Positions 1 to 5,339 of a stretch of 5,934 bases of DNA are shown in pieces. The stretch covers positions 46,942 to 52,875 of the forward strand of contig DDZI01000064.1 in NCBI GenBank assembly GCA_002346305.1, in the 5' to 3' direction. The notes beneath the pieces were generated by a model. That model worked only from the letters and a program-made list of their open reading frames with translations. It did no database searches and had not been told where the DNA came from. This stretch comes from Actinobacteria bacterium UBA3012. GTDB taxonomy: Bacteria > Actinomycetota > Actinomycetes > Nanopelagicales > Nanopelagicaceae. The position numbers were made by a program, and so were the translations under genes. Each line of letters begins with the position of its first letter. Position 1 is the stretch's first letter.

Positions 1-507
1 CATCACAACATCCACTTTGGCGCTTCATGGGATGGGGTTTTCGATGAACTAATTAACAAAAAGATTTTAATGACTGATCCATCTATTTTGGTAACAGTTC
101 CTTCCCTCGATGATAAATCTTTAACCCCTCCCGGCAAAGAGTCCTATTACGTACTTTTCCCAACGCCAAATCTTGATGCTGACATTGATTGGAAAGTAAC
201 CGGCCCTAAATACCGAGATCAGATGATAAAAACCTTAGAACAAAGGGGCTACACAGATTTTGGTGATTCAATTGAAGTCGAACACCTGACAACACCGCTT
301 GATTGGGAAACTCAAGGAATGGAGCGAGGTGCACCATTTGCTAGCGCACATACTTTCTTCCAAACTGGTCCTTTCAGGCCAAGAAATTTAGCTGCCGGTT
401 TTGAAAATATTGTTTTTGCTGGTTCTGGAACTCAACCCGGAGTTGGCGTACCGATGGTTTTAATCTCTGGAAGATTAGCGGCTGAACGGATACTCGGTAA
501 GAATTAA
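1..507 (+). CDS. crtI: Phytoene desaturase CrtI, C-terminal part (5' end outside window)
   Basis: Frame 1 is open from the first base to the TAA at 505-507, giving about 168 residues of a protein normally near 500, so the FAD-binding N-terminus lies upstream. The fragment opens with HHNIHFGASWDGVFDEL, the CrtI-family stretch usually read HHNIYFG..WDG.F, followed by DPSILVTVPSLDD and PPGKESYYVLFPTPNL, both typical of bacterial CrtI. Near the end GFENIVFAGSGTQPGVGVPM matches the C-terminal FAD-contacting G-x-x-T-x-P-G-x-G-x-P motif of this amine-oxidase-like family. The family desaturates phytoene stepwise to lycopene at the membrane. An ATG at 70 is internal, because the homology continues upstream of it. 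The stop overlaps the crtB start by one base (TAATG), indicating translational coupling. Whether it makes three or four desaturations cannot be read from this part. Confidence 0.93.
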   Translation, partial: HHNIHFGASWDGVFDELINKKILMTDPSILVTVPSLDDKSLTPPGKESYYVLFPTPNLDADIDWKVTGPKYRDQMIKTLEQRGYTDFGDSIEVEHLTTPLDWETQGMERGAPFASAHTFFQTGPFRPRNLAAGFENIVFAGSGTQPGVGVPMVLISGRLAAERILGKN

Positions 508-1415
508 TGGATGAACTAACGTCTGCAGGCATCCACCGCTCAGATTTACGTGAATCCTATGCAGAGTGCAAAAGACTCAACTCACTTCATGGAAAAACAT
601 ATTATTTAGCGACTTTACTTCTTCCGAAAGCAAAGCGTCCTTTTGTTCACGCTCTCTATGGATTTGCTCGGTATGCCGATGAGATCGTTGATGACTTGAA
701 TTCAACTCTCAGTGAAGTAGAAAAAGCAGTAGCCTTGCAAAAATGGAGTGATCAGATATTAAAGGATTTAGTTGGTGGTAAAAGCTCAGATCTAATTGGG
801 GCAGCGCTCATAGATACAGTTACTAGATTTGCTATTCCCTTGAAATACTTTGAAGCATTTATACATTCCATGAAAATGGATCTATCGGTTACTGAGTATA
901 AAACTTATGAAGATTTGATGGAGTATGTTTATGGTTCTGCAGCCGTAATTGGCCTGCAAATGGTTCCGATACTTGGGCCGCTATCTCCAGAAGCGTATGA
1001 ATGTGCCGAAAAGCTCGGAATCGCATTTCAGTTAGCAAATTTTATACGAGATGTGGGCGAAGATTTAGATAGAGGACGTGTTTATCTCCCCCTCGATGAA
1101 TTGGCTTCATTCGGAGTAACACGATCAGATTTAGATAAAAGAATACTCACTCCAGAGATCGTCAATGCGTTGAAATTCAATATTGAGCGGGTACGTAAGT
1201 TGCAACGCGAAGCCGCCCCCGGTATTGCGATGTTAGAAAAAAGCAGTAGGGCATGTATTGAAGCCGCTAGTGAGTTGTACTGTGGAATAGTTGATGAAGT
1301 TGAAGCTATTGATTACCAGATTTTTAAAAAGCGAGCAAAAACATCTACGTGGCGCAGAATTAAAGTTGCCTTTCCAGCTTGGTTACGCGCGATTCGCGCT
1401 CGCACGCTTTCCTAG
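507..1415 (+). CDS. crtB: Phytoene synthase CrtB
   Basis: This is a complete gene of 302 residues, the usual length for bacterial CrtB. It condenses two geranylgeranyl diphosphates head-to-head to phytoene via prephytoene diphosphate. Both aspartate-rich Mg-diphosphate motifs of the squalene/phytoene synthase family are present: DEIVDD at residues 58-63 inside YGFARYADEIVDD, and DVGED at 182-186 inside NFIRDVGEDLDRGRVYLP. The YGSAAVIGLQM segment (142-152) corresponds to the family's Y-x-x-G-x-V-G helix. The ATG at 507 shares its A with the crtI stop, and no strong Shine-Dalgarno sequence precedes it, so coupling to crtI is likely. The last 33 bp overlap the 3' end of crtYd on the opposite strand. 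The C-terminus is basic (KKRAK..TWRR) and may lie on the membrane. Confidence 0.95.
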   Translation: MDELTSAGIHRSDLRESYAECKRLNSLHGKTYYLATLLLPKAKRPFVHALYGFARYADEIVDDLNSTLSEVEKAVALQKWSDQILKDLVGGKSSDLIGAALIDTVTRFAIPLKYFEAFIHSMKMDLSVTEYKTYEDLMEYVYGSAAVIGLQMVPILGPLSPEAYECAEKLGIAFQLANFIRDVGEDLDRGRVYLPLDELASFGVTRSDLDKRILTPEIVNALKFNIERVRKLQREAAPGIAMLEKSSRACIEAASELYCGIVDEVEAIDYQIFKKRAKTSTWRRIKVAFPAWLRAIRARTLS

Positions 1416-1691
1416 ATTTATCCAAAGAGATAAAACCGAGAGAATTAGTGCAAAGCCAAAGAGGACATCTTCTGCTGGTGCTGAAAAAAATCGGATGCCA
1501 GTAATTACCTCAGGGTCATACATGACGATTTTTCTTGAAGTTAGCCACCAATTTGTGAGAAATTGGAAAGGCAAAATGATTGCGTACGAGGTCCAAAATG
1601 CTGCTCTTTTAAGTAGCACAGTTTTTATCACAAATAAATCTAAGGTCACTGCAATCAATACCGCTAATATAGAAATTTGGGTGTAAGTCAT
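1383..1691 (-). CDS. crtYd: Lycopene cyclase subunit CrtYd (C-terminal half of a split cyclase)
   Basis: This small membrane protein has 102 residues and about three hydrophobic segments (near 4-21, 31-50 and 75-93). It carries PAEDVLFGF at 72-80, the P-x-E-(D/E)-x-x-F motif repeated in each half of actinobacterial and fungal-type lycopene cyclases. Also typical are FLTNWWL (44-50) and YDPEVITGIRFFSAPAED (58-75). The ATG at 1691 overlaps the crtYc stop in an ATGA arrangement, so the two subunits are co-translated. In characterised actinobacteria the CrtYc/CrtYd pair forms the heteromeric cyclase converting lycopene ends to rings. Related CrtYe/CrtYf pairs act in C50 carotenoid synthesis; no prenyl-elongating crtEb lies beside these genes, which favours a plain beta-cyclase, though sequence alone does not decide it. 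The gene is convergent with crtB and the coding regions overlap by 33 bp (1383-1415). Confidence 0.85.
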   Translation of the reverse strand: MTYTQISILAVLIAVTLDLFVIKTVLLKRAAFWTSYAIILPFQFLTNWWLTSRKIVMYDPEVITGIRFFSAPAEDVLFGFALILSVLSLWINLGKRASANRA

Positions 1692-2020
1692 TTTTCATCA
1701 CCAATGATCCAATCTTTCTTAACAGCACGCACCGCTTCAATGGTCATAATTGCCGCAAGCGGGATGATGATGAAAAATAAGTACTCCTCAAGCGGAATAT
1801 TTAAGGGTCCAAAGACTCCAATGATTTGTTCCTTATCAAAAAACCAATGTTTGTTTGCAATTGCATATGCATCCCAAATTAGGAAACAGAACGCTACTGG
1901 AGCGATTGCCGTCATTGCTCTTCTGATTCGCCGTAATACGCGCACCTTTAAAGCAATTTCGAGCCAAAAAGATCCTGCAACGGTAAAGGCCAACATGGCC
2001 ATATAGGAAAGTTGGTTCAC
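1688..2020 (-). CDS. crtYc: Lycopene cyclase subunit CrtYc (N-terminal half of a split cyclase)
   Basis: This 110-residue protein has three hydrophobic segments (near 5-22, 36-53 and 77-97). Its signature blocks are WDAYAIANKHWFFD (49-62), the family's W-D-x-x-x-x-x-x-x-H-W-x-F-D stretch, and PLEEYLFF (76-83), the P-x-E-E motif holding the acidic residues thought to act in cyclisation. It pairs with CrtYd, which starts within its stop codon. The GTG at 2020 was chosen because the frame closes a few codons upstream (stop at 2041-2039) and because the NQLSYMAML start aligns with the family's usual N-terminus. No Shine-Dalgarno sequence is visible before it; the ATG codons at 2002 and 1996 are weaker alternatives that would cut into the first membrane segment. 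The gene diverges from the riboswitch-controlled transporter, so both promoters must lie in about 50 bp. Confidence 0.87.
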   Translation of the reverse strand: MNQLSYMAMLAFTVAGSFWLEIALKVRVLRRIRRAMTAIAPVAFCFLIWDAYAIANKHWFFDKEQIIGVFGPLNIPLEEYLFFIIIPLAAIMTIEAVRAVKKDWIIGDEK

Positions 2021-2060
2021 ATATAGGATTTTTGCAGATCACAATCGTTTACGCCACTGA

Positions 2061-2066
2061 TAAGGT
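2061..2066 (+). promoter_or_regulatory. Candidate -10 element for the riboswitch transcript
   Basis: TAAGGT fits the actinobacterial TANNNT -10 pattern. A start about seven bases downstream would fall near 2073, just before the aptamer begins. No convincing -35 hexamer is found at 16-18 bp spacing. This call rests on position and a weak motif only. Confidence 0.3.
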
Positions 2067-2073
2067 TTACAAC

Positions 2074-2152
2074 ACACGGGAGCCGTTAAGGCTGAGAGGG
2101 TGAAAATCTCACCGACCGTCGAACCAGTCCGGTAATGCGGATTGGAAGGGGG
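2074..2152 (+). ncRNA. TPP riboswitch (THI-box) aptamer in the transporter leader
   Basis: The leader contains the THI-box landmarks in order. ACGGG at 2076-2080 has ACGG pairing with CCGT at 2116-2119 (P2). AGCC at 2081-2084 pairs with GGCT at 2090-2093 (P3). The invariant CTGAGA at 2092-2097 forms the thiamine-pyrimidine pocket. An extra hairpin GGTGA/TCACC (2099-2103 with 2109-2113) matches the variable arm seen in actinobacterial THI-boxes. Then come GAACC at 2121-2125 and a stem with a GTAATG loop (2132-2137). Two departures from consensus are reported under findings: the J4/5 pyrophosphate-sensing strands differ from TGAT/CGTA, and no good P1 closing stem is visible. The aptamer ends in the purine-rich ribosome-binding site, with no terminator before the start codon, so control is probably at translation initiation. 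It should be OFF at high TPP if the ligand is the usual one. Confidence 0.88.
2144..2152 (+). promoter_or_regulatory. Shine-Dalgarno sequence embedded in the aptamer 3' end
   Basis: GGAAGGGGG lies 4-7 bases before the ATG at 2157 and is the strongest ribosome-binding site in the window. Its first two bases form the 3' side of aptamer stem P4, and the rest falls where the P1 3' strand would lie, so ligand-stabilised folding could block ribosome access directly. Confidence 0.6.
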
Positions 2153-2156
2153 ATAA

Positions 2157-2771
2157 ATGTTTACATCAATAACCGGATTTATCGTTTTCACTGCTTGGGA
2201 TTACCAAGTATCACTACTTGAATTCACTGCTGCGATAGTTTCATTAATTGGTGTCTATCTTGGAACAACCGGAAAACAGATAACTTGGCCTTGGTGGGTG
2301 GCAAGTTCGGCTTTGTATGCACTCTGGTTTTACCAAGCAAAGTATTACGGAAGTTTCGCAACTCAATTCATATTTATTGGATTTGGAATTTGGGGATGGT
2401 TTGGCTGGGGCAAAAAAGGTGCGCGACCTTCTGCAATGTCATTGCGAAGTAAATGGATATCTCTAGCCCTATTTAGTGTCGTTTGGATCGCTTTTGCGCC
2501 GTACCTGAAATCTATCGGCGCTGTTTCAATTTGGAGTGACACTTTTGGATTATTAGGAAGTGCTGCAGCGCAAATTTTGATGGTACGTCAAAAGTGGGAG
2601 AGCTGGGTCATGTGGCTTGCTGTAGATATGGTGCTAACAGTCCAATATGCCCGCGGTGGTTTTTACTTCACCTCCTTGGTTTATGGCATCTTTTCCGTCG
2701 TGGCAATCCTAGGTTGGACACGTTGGCTTAAGAGACACAAGCAATCTATTGGAAAACAAAAAATTGTTTAG
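2157..2771 (+). CDS. pnuT: PnuC-family transporter, probable thiamine transporter (PnuT type)
   Basis: This is a 204-residue integral membrane protein with about seven hydrophobic segments (near 18-36, 44-60, 68-85, 99-118, 128-144, 149-164 and 169-187), as in PnuC/SemiSWEET-like vitamin carriers. PnuC hallmarks are the N-terminal SLLEFTAAIVSLIGVYL (19-35), aromatic-rich TWPWWVASSALYALWFYQ (43-60) with GIWGWFGWG (77-85), and the C-terminal WESWVMWLAVD (147-157) followed by YFTSLVYGIF (170-179). Family members import nicotinamide riboside, riboflavin or thiamine by facilitated diffusion. Substrate assignment to thiamine comes from the TPP riboswitch directly upstream, the criterion used for PnuT, not from residues I can diagnose. 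The ATG at 2157 follows a strong ribosome-binding site. The 3' end overlaps the next gene by 8 or 23 bp depending on that gene's start. Confidence 0.85.
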   Translation: MFTSITGFIVFTAWDYQVSLLEFTAAIVSLIGVYLGTTGKQITWPWWVASSALYALWFYQAKYYGSFATQFIFIGFGIWGWFGWGKKGARPSAMSLRSKWISLALFSVVWIAFAPYLKSIGAVSIWSDTFGLLGSAAAQILMVRQKWESWVMWLAVDMVLTVQYARGGFYFTSLVYGIFSVVAILGWTRWLKRHKQSIGKQKIV

Positions 2772-3342
2772 TTTTCCAGATGATGAAGTTAATCCGATAC
2801 TTGCGGAGATCTCAAAAGTCTCCTCGCTTAATGCAAGGCCAACTTTAATTGCGATAGACGGCCCTGCAGGTTCTGGTAAAACTTCGCTAGCAAATCAACT
2901 TGCCAGTAATTTAAAATCTGCAACAACAATTCATATGGATGATCTTTACAACGGTTGGGAGGATGCCCTTACCGCCACCCTCACCCGACATCTGGAAGAG
3001 TGGATTCTCGATCCACTTACTCATCACCAAACTGTGAAATATCAAAAATTTGATTGGACCAGTGGTGCATATGGGCCACCAACAGAAATAAAAGATGTCG
3101 AGCTTTTAATTTTGGAGGGTGTTGGTGCTGCGCAGGCAAGGATTCGCCAGCAAGCAGACTTAACGATTTGGATTGAAGTTGGGCCACAAATAGGGCTAGC
3201 CAGGGTCTTAAATCGAGACGGCGCCCAAATTTTGCCCTATATGTTGAAATGGCAGGAGCGCGAAAGTGCTCACTTTTTAATAGACCAAACCAAAGAAAAT
3301 TGTCAGATTTTTGTTGATGGTGGCAATACTCAAATTAAGTAG
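2749..3342 (+). CDS. P-loop kinase, uridine kinase-like superfamily (substrate unknown)
   Basis: This cytosolic P-loop NTPase has up to 197 residues. Walker A is IDGPAGSGKTSLA (36-48). HMDDLYNGW (62-70) carries the acidic pair that in uridine kinase and related small-molecule kinases sits at the substrate/Mg site. LILEGVG (120-126) resembles the second strand with an acidic residue, and RVLNRDG (152-158) resembles a lid with basic residues. HLEEWILDPL and KYQKFDWTSGAYG (81-109) match a group of actinobacterial proteins usually annotated only as uridine kinase or ATP-binding protein; this is recognition from memory. The TTG at 2749 gives a 23-bp overlap with the transporter; a second TTG at 2764 has GGAAAA seven bases upstream and may be the true start. 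The overlap puts it in the TPP-riboswitch operon, suggesting a role in trapping imported thiamine or a precursor; this is inference. Confidence 0.7.
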   Translation: MENKKLFSFPDDEVNPILAEISKVSSLNARPTLIAIDGPAGSGKTSLANQLASNLKSATTIHMDDLYNGWEDALTATLTRHLEEWILDPLTHHQTVKYQKFDWTSGAYGPPTEIKDVELLILEGVGAAQARIRQQADLTIWIEVGPQIGLARVLNRDGAQILPYMLKWQERESAHFLIDQTKENCQIFVDGGNTQIK

Positions 3343-3376
3343 GGCAAGGCTCCAAAATTAAACCGGTCTAGTTGTT

Positions 3377-3382
3377 TACACT
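3377..3382 (+). promoter_or_regulatory. Candidate -10 element giving a leaderless kinase mRNA
   Basis: TACACT matches TANNNT. Six bases separate it from the GTG at 3389, so transcription starting at the usual distance would begin on the start codon itself. The absence of a Shine-Dalgarno sequence before this GTG supports a leaderless transcript. No clear -35 hexamer is seen. Confidence 0.4.
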
Positions 3383-3388
3383 CACGAT

Positions 3389-5311
3389 GTGTCTGATTTG
3401 CGTGGTGAACTTATAGATGGCCGGTACCAAATTGGAGCGGTAATCGCTAGCGGTGGAATGGCCACCGTTTACTCGGCGATTGATACCAGACTAGATCGTC
3501 CAGTGGCTGTAAAGATCATGCATGCACATCTTGCTCAGGACGAAGATTTTGTGGCCCGATTTATCAGAGAAGCAAAAGCCGCAGCGGCAATTTCGCACCC
3601 AAATTTAATCTCAGTTCACGATCAAGGTTGGAACACCGGTGGAACACCTGCAGTCTTTTTGGTGATGGAACTTGTTAGTGGAAGTACCTTGCGCGATCTG
3701 ATCAATCAAAAAGGTCGCTTGGCTCCTGAAGAGCTCCTTCCAATTTTATTTGAGGTGTTGAGCGCACTAGCAGTGGCTCACAAAGCAGGGATTGTGCATC
3801 GAGATTTAAAACCAGAAAATATTATGATCTCATCCGAAGGAAAAATTAAAGTTGGAGATTTTGGACTAGCAAGAGCAATGTCAGCAGGCCAAACTTTAAC
3901 TGTCGATGCAAGTATCTTGCTGGGCACTGTTGCCTATCTGGCTCCTGAGCAAGTTCAACGCGGAATTGCGGATGCACGTAGTGATGTTTATTCACTAGGA
4001 GTTGTTACTTTTGAAGCGTTAACTGGTAAGAAACCTTATGAAGGTGAGTCTCCAATTCATATTGCTTATCAGCACGTTAATGATCGAATTCCGGCTCCTT
4101 CTACTGTTGTAACAACTTTGCCAAAAGAGGTTGATGAGTTAGTAATCCGAGCAACAGCTCCGGATCCAGATTTAAGGCCGACAAATGCCCAAGAGTTACT
4201 AGAACTAGTACGTCTGGCACAGATCGCAATCGATCCATCCAATCGGCAACTTTCTTTACCGCTTGGCCTACCACCAATGCCAGTTCCGGCTACCAAGACT
4301 GTTCGACCAAAAATTAAAAAGCCAAAAGAGGTCGCCAAGAAAGCGGACACAGTTCTGGTATTGCAAAACAAATATTCAGATACTGGTGAAATTCGTAGGC
4401 GAACCTCAAAACGAGTAAAACGAAATCGGGTAATTGCTATTTCACTCGCAATTGCATTACTACTAGGTGTCGGCACAACTTGGTATAACTTTTTTGGTCC
4501 TGGAGCTAAAGTATCGATTCCTTCAATTGTGGGAATGAAAAGTAATGAAGCGATAAATACTCTGGTTCAAGCGAAATTAACTATGAAAATTACTAAAGAG
4601 GTTTTCAGTGAGGAGATTGGTAAAGGCCGAATTATTGAGATGAATCCACTGGCTGGCGAAAAAATTGCAGCGGATGGCTCGATTATGGTGACTATCTCTA
4701 AAGGTCCGGAGCGATATCTGGTTCCTAAGCTTTCAGGCCTATCACTCCCCGATGCGAGTGCTCTACTCACCAAATCAAAACTTGTAATTGGGACAACTAA
4801 TTATGTCTTTAATGAAAAAATTGCAAAAGACTTAATAATTTCCTCCTCCCCTACTTCTGGACAATTAATGAAAAAGAATTCACAAGTAAATCTATTGATT
4901 AGTAAGGGTTCAGATTTGCTAGCTGTCGGGGCATATGCTGGAAAAAGTTCTGATCAAGCATTGACTGAATTAAATGAGGCTGGCTTTAATGTCACCGTTG
5001 AAGAGAAATTCAGCGAAACCGTTAAAGCTGGCATTGTGATCTCCCGCGAACCTCAAGAGTTAAAAATGGCTCGTGGTTCAAAGATCACCTTGACCGTCTC
5101 AAAGGGACCCGAGTTTGTCCTAATTCCTACTGGATTACTTAAAGCGGACCAACAATCAGCAACCAAAAAATTAGAGGATGCTGGATTCGTCGTTAAAGCA
5201 GTCGTGCCGACTAAAAAGATCGCCGGAAAGGTTCCAAAAGTGTTCCGGGTTACACCTGTACAGGCAAGTAAGGCTAAACGCGGTTCAACTGTCTTGATTG
5301 AACTCAAATAA
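3389..5311 (+). CDS. PASTA-domain transmembrane Ser/Thr protein kinase (Stk1/PknB-type, PknL-like catalytic domain)
   Basis: This 640-residue eukaryotic-type kinase is complete. The catalytic domain (about 13-275) has the nucleotide loop IASGGMATVY (19-28), VAVK with Lys42, Glu61 in helix C, HRDLKPEN (137-144, catalytic Asp139), DFG (157-159) and the APE triad (185-187). The activation loop holds Thr169, Thr171, Ser175 and Thr180 as possible phosphosites. A basic linker (about 305-347, with RRRTSKRVKRNR) leads to one membrane helix (348-369), then four extracellular PASTA repeats near 374-440, 442-508, 510-574 and 576-640; such repeats bind peptidoglycan fragments or lipid II in known members. 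The third repeat lacks the usual V-P opening. The overall plan resembles PknB, but IASGG, VHDQG, ILLGTVAYLAPEQV and SPIHIAYQ resemble mycobacterial PknL, which itself lacks PASTA repeats. GTG was chosen because GRY at 11-13 marks the normal domain start. Likely role: cell-wall or growth signalling. Confidence 0.93.
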   Translation: MSDLRGELIDGRYQIGAVIASGGMATVYSAIDTRLDRPVAVKIMHAHLAQDEDFVARFIREAKAAAAISHPNLISVHDQGWNTGGTPAVFLVMELVSGSTLRDLINQKGRLAPEELLPILFEVLSALAVAHKAGIVHRDLKPENIMISSEGKIKVGDFGLARAMSAGQTLTVDASILLGTVAYLAPEQVQRGIADARSDVYSLGVVTFEALTGKKPYEGESPIHIAYQHVNDRIPAPSTVVTTLPKEVDELVIRATAPDPDLRPTNAQELLELVRLAQIAIDPSNRQLSLPLGLPPMPVPATKTVRPKIKKPKEVAKKADTVLVLQNKYSDTGEIRRRTSKRVKRNRVIAISLAIALLLGVGTTWYNFFGPGAKVSIPSIVGMKSNEAINTLVQAKLTMKITKEVFSEEIGKGRIIEMNPLAGEKIAADGSIMVTISKGPERYLVPKLSGLSLPDASALLTKSKLVIGTTNYVFNEKIAKDLIISSSPTSGQLMKKNSQVNLLISKGSDLLAVGAYAGKSSDQALTELNEAGFNVTVEEKFSETVKAGIVISREPQELKMARGSKITLTVSKGPEFVLIPTGLLKADQQSATKKLEDAGFVVKAVVPTKKIAGKVPKVFRVTPVQASKAKRGSTVLIELK

Positions 5312-5315
5312 TTGG

Positions 5316-5339
5316 GGCTTACCGCCTAGGCTTACCGCC
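5316..5339 (+). repeat. Tandem 11-bp direct repeat just before nfo
   Basis: GGCTTACCGCC occurs at 5316-5326 and again at 5329-5339, separated by TA, filling nearly the whole gap between the kinase stop (5311) and the nfo ATG (5340). The second copy contains part of the candidate -10. It could be a regulator site or simply a small duplication. Confidence 0.75.
5327..5332 (+). promoter_or_regulatory. Candidate -10 element giving a leaderless nfo mRNA
   Basis: TAGGCT matches TANNNT and is seven bases from the ATG at 5340, the same geometry as before the Ser/Thr kinase gene. No Shine-Dalgarno sequence is visible before the ATG. The hexamer overlaps the direct repeat, so the motif may be fortuitous. 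Confidence 0.33.

Noticed and set aside
70..507. A separate short gene starting at the ATG at 70
   Set aside because: The frame stays open to base 1 and the upstream codons encode CrtI family sequence (HHNIHFG), so the ATG is internal to crtI.
1291..1686. Plus-strand open frame of 131 codons across the crtB-crtYd junction
   Set aside because: It lies inside crtB at its start and antisense to crtYd for the rest, has no recognisable motif and no ribosome-binding site.
1677..2006. Plus-strand open frame of 109 codons
   Set aside because: It is the antisense of crtYc, whose minus-strand reading has clear cyclase motifs; the plus-strand protein shows nothing recognisable.
1836..2042. Minus-strand 68-codon frame overlapping crtYc in another frame
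   Set aside because: Short, no family resemblance, and fully overlapped by the well-supported crtYc.
2098..2119. Intrinsic terminator within the leader (hairpin GGTGA/TCACC)
   Set aside because: The hairpin is not followed by a T-run and fits the variable arm of actinobacterial THI-boxes.
2157..2771. Reading the transporter as a nicotinamide riboside carrier (PnuC proper)
   Set aside because: The TPP riboswitch immediately upstream points to thiamine; no NAD-salvage gene is adjacent. The family fold alone cannot separate substrates, so the assignment rests on the leader.
3343..3388. Possible terminator between the P-loop kinase and the Ser/Thr kinase genes
   Set aside because: No stable inverted repeat followed by a T-run is visible in this 46-bp gap.
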